From assembly GCA_003647765.1 (NCBI GenBank), contig QMNM01000052.1, forward strand, positions 1-8,051: a stretch of DNA of 8,051 bases, written 5' to 3'. Made by a program: the position numbers and the translations under genes. The stretch comes from Candidatus Cloacimonadota bacterium (GTDB lineage: Bacteria; Cloacimonadota; Cloacimonadia; JGIOTU-2; B8-G9). Below, one piece after another: positions 6,030 through 8,051 of this stretch; position 1 is the first letter of the stretch; every line of letters begins with the position of its first letter. The notes beneath the pieces were generated by a model. It searched no databases. It saw only the letters and a list, made by a program, of their open reading frames with translations, and was not told where the DNA came from.

Positions 6030-6060
6030 CAAGAGTGAGAATATAAAAATTTTATTTATT

Positions 6061-6064
6061 GGAG
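6061..6064 (+). promoter_or_regulatory. Ribosome binding site fixing the ktrA start
   Basis: GGAG lies six bases before the ATG at 6071. An upstream in-frame TTG at 6059 overlaps this site and would add only four residues (M-E-K-Q), so ATG 6071 is preferred. Confidence 0.65.
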
Positions 6065-6070
6065 AAACAA

Positions 6071-6751
6071 ATGAAACAGTTTGCAGTAATTGGTTTAGGG
6101 AATTTTTCATTTAAAGCAGCTATTACTCTTTCTGAAAAAGGATGTCAGGTTATAGCTATTGATAAAGATATGGACAAGATTAATGACATAAAGAATTATG
6201 TTACAGAGGCAATTTCTATTGATGTTAAAGATAAAAAAACCTTATCTACTTTGGGATTAGAGAATATGGATGCTGTATTAGTTGGGCTTGGTGAATCAAT
6301 GGAAGCAAGTATACTAACTACTCTATATCTTAAAGAGATGAATGTAAAAAATATCATTGTTAAAGCAATGTCAAGAGACCATGCCGCTATTGTAACTAAG
6401 TTAGGAGCAACTCGCACTATTATCCCAGAAGAAGAGATGGCTATTAGATTGGCAAATAGTTTGGTAAGTAAGAATATTATTGACCATATTCCAATGGCAG
6501 ATGGATTTACGGTTTCGGAAATTACTGCTCCATTTAGTTTTGTTGGTAAAACAATAAGTGAGCTGCATGTTAGGAACATATATAAAGTAGAAATCATTGC
6601 TATAAGGAAAGGATTCAAAAAAGATAATGGAGAAGTTGGTGAAATTGAAAAAACTACACAGATGCCATCAGCAAGTACTGTAATTGAGAAAAATGATATA
6701 ATTTTAGTATTCGGAAAGGAGGAAGATGTGATAAAATTACAAAAACTGTAA
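6071..6751 (+). CDS. ktrA: KtrA/TrkA-family potassium uptake regulatory subunit (RCK domain)
   Basis: This soluble cytosolic protein forms the ring that gates the KtrB pore in response to bound nucleotides (ATP/ADP or NAD(H)). The 226-aa product has one RCK_N Rossmann domain (about 1-135): FAVIGLGNFS (4-13) carries the glycine motif G8-x-G10, VIAIDKD (27-33) ends the second strand with D31 where the ribose is bound, and DAVLVGLGE (67-75) and GATRTIIPEEEMAIRLA (112-128) are typical. An RCK_C/TrkA_C domain follows (about 140-226, including FVGKTISEL and a final NDIILVFGKEEDVIKL). A single RCK unit of this length fits KtrA rather than the duplicated TrkA of E. coli. Its position directly after ktrB supports one functional pair and probably one transcript, with the 7-bp repeat array between them. 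Confidence 0.93.
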   Translation: MKQFAVIGLGNFSFKAAITLSEKGCQVIAIDKDMDKINDIKNYVTEAISIDVKDKKTLSTLGLENMDAVLVGLGESMEASILTTLYLKEMNVKNIIVKAMSRDHAAIVTKLGATRTIIPEEEMAIRLANSLVSKNIIDHIPMADGFTVSEITAPFSFVGKTISELHVRNIYKVEIIAIRKGFKKDNGEVGEIEKTTQMPSASTVIEKNDIILVFGKEEDVIKLQKL

Positions 6752-6755
6752 AAGC

Positions 6756-6783
6756 TTGAGTTAAGTTTAGATAGACATATAAA
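6756..6783 (+). promoter_or_regulatory. Candidate sigma-70-type promoter for eno
   Basis: TTGAGT (6756-6761) and TATAAA (6778-6783) are separated by 16 bases, matching the consensus boxes at four and five of six positions. They lie in the 101-base ktrA-eno spacer. In such AT-rich DNA a match like this can easily occur by chance, so this is tentative. Confidence 0.3.
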
Positions 6784-6840
6784 ATAATAGAAGAGAAGTA
6801 TCTAAATAATACTGCATCTTTCATAAAACAAAATAAATAA

Positions 6841-8051
<1,211 letters not shown>

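Noticed and set aside
6196-6618. Reverse-strand ORF of 140 aa inside ktrA
   Set aside because: It lies wholly antisense to a clear RCK protein. Its hydrophobic look is typical of the complement of such codons, and I see no ribosome site or family motif.

Overview
This is an AT-rich (by eye about one third G+C) window from a bacterial chromosome. All complete genes lie on the + strand and use the standard code, with TGA as a stop. The content is mostly core bacterial functions: UDP-GlcNAc synthesis, ribosome silencing, arginyl-tRNA synthetase, potassium uptake and enolase. Peptidoglycan precursor synthesis plus a lipoprotein signal indicate a walled bacterium. The low G+C, the fused glmU and the repeat-bearing spacers would suit an uncultured or candidate-phylum lineage, but I cannot assign a phylum from sequence alone.

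Layout. Positions 3-110 hold the last 35 codons of a gene running in from the left, possibly an adenylate-forming ligase. A long imperfect hairpin (about 116-202) follows. Positions 231-1781 encode a GlmU uridylyltransferase with a truncated beta-helix, fused in frame to a HIT-family domain. Next come a small lipoprotein with a LytR C-terminal-type domain (TTG start at 1822) and rsfS, whose start codon directly abuts the preceding stop; these two are clearly cotranscribed. A 209-base spacer without a gene precedes argS (2868-4523). A short spacer with 10-bp-phased T-tracts leads to ktrB, then a spacer with 7-bp tandem repeats, then ktrA; together these encode a KtrAB/TrkHA-type K+ uptake system. 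Enolase starts at 6853 and runs off the right edge after 399 codons.

Functional grouping. GlmU-HIT and the LytR_C lipoprotein concern the envelope or nucleotide-sugar metabolism. RsfS and ArgS concern translation. KtrB (membrane pore) and KtrA (cytosolic gating subunit) form one machine. Enolase is glycolytic. I found no phage, CRISPR, transposase or defence genes, and no evidence of a novel multigene system. The items most worth a second look are the GlmU-HIT fusion with its lost acetyltransferase active site, the changed HIGH motif in ArgS, and the repeat structures in the spacers.
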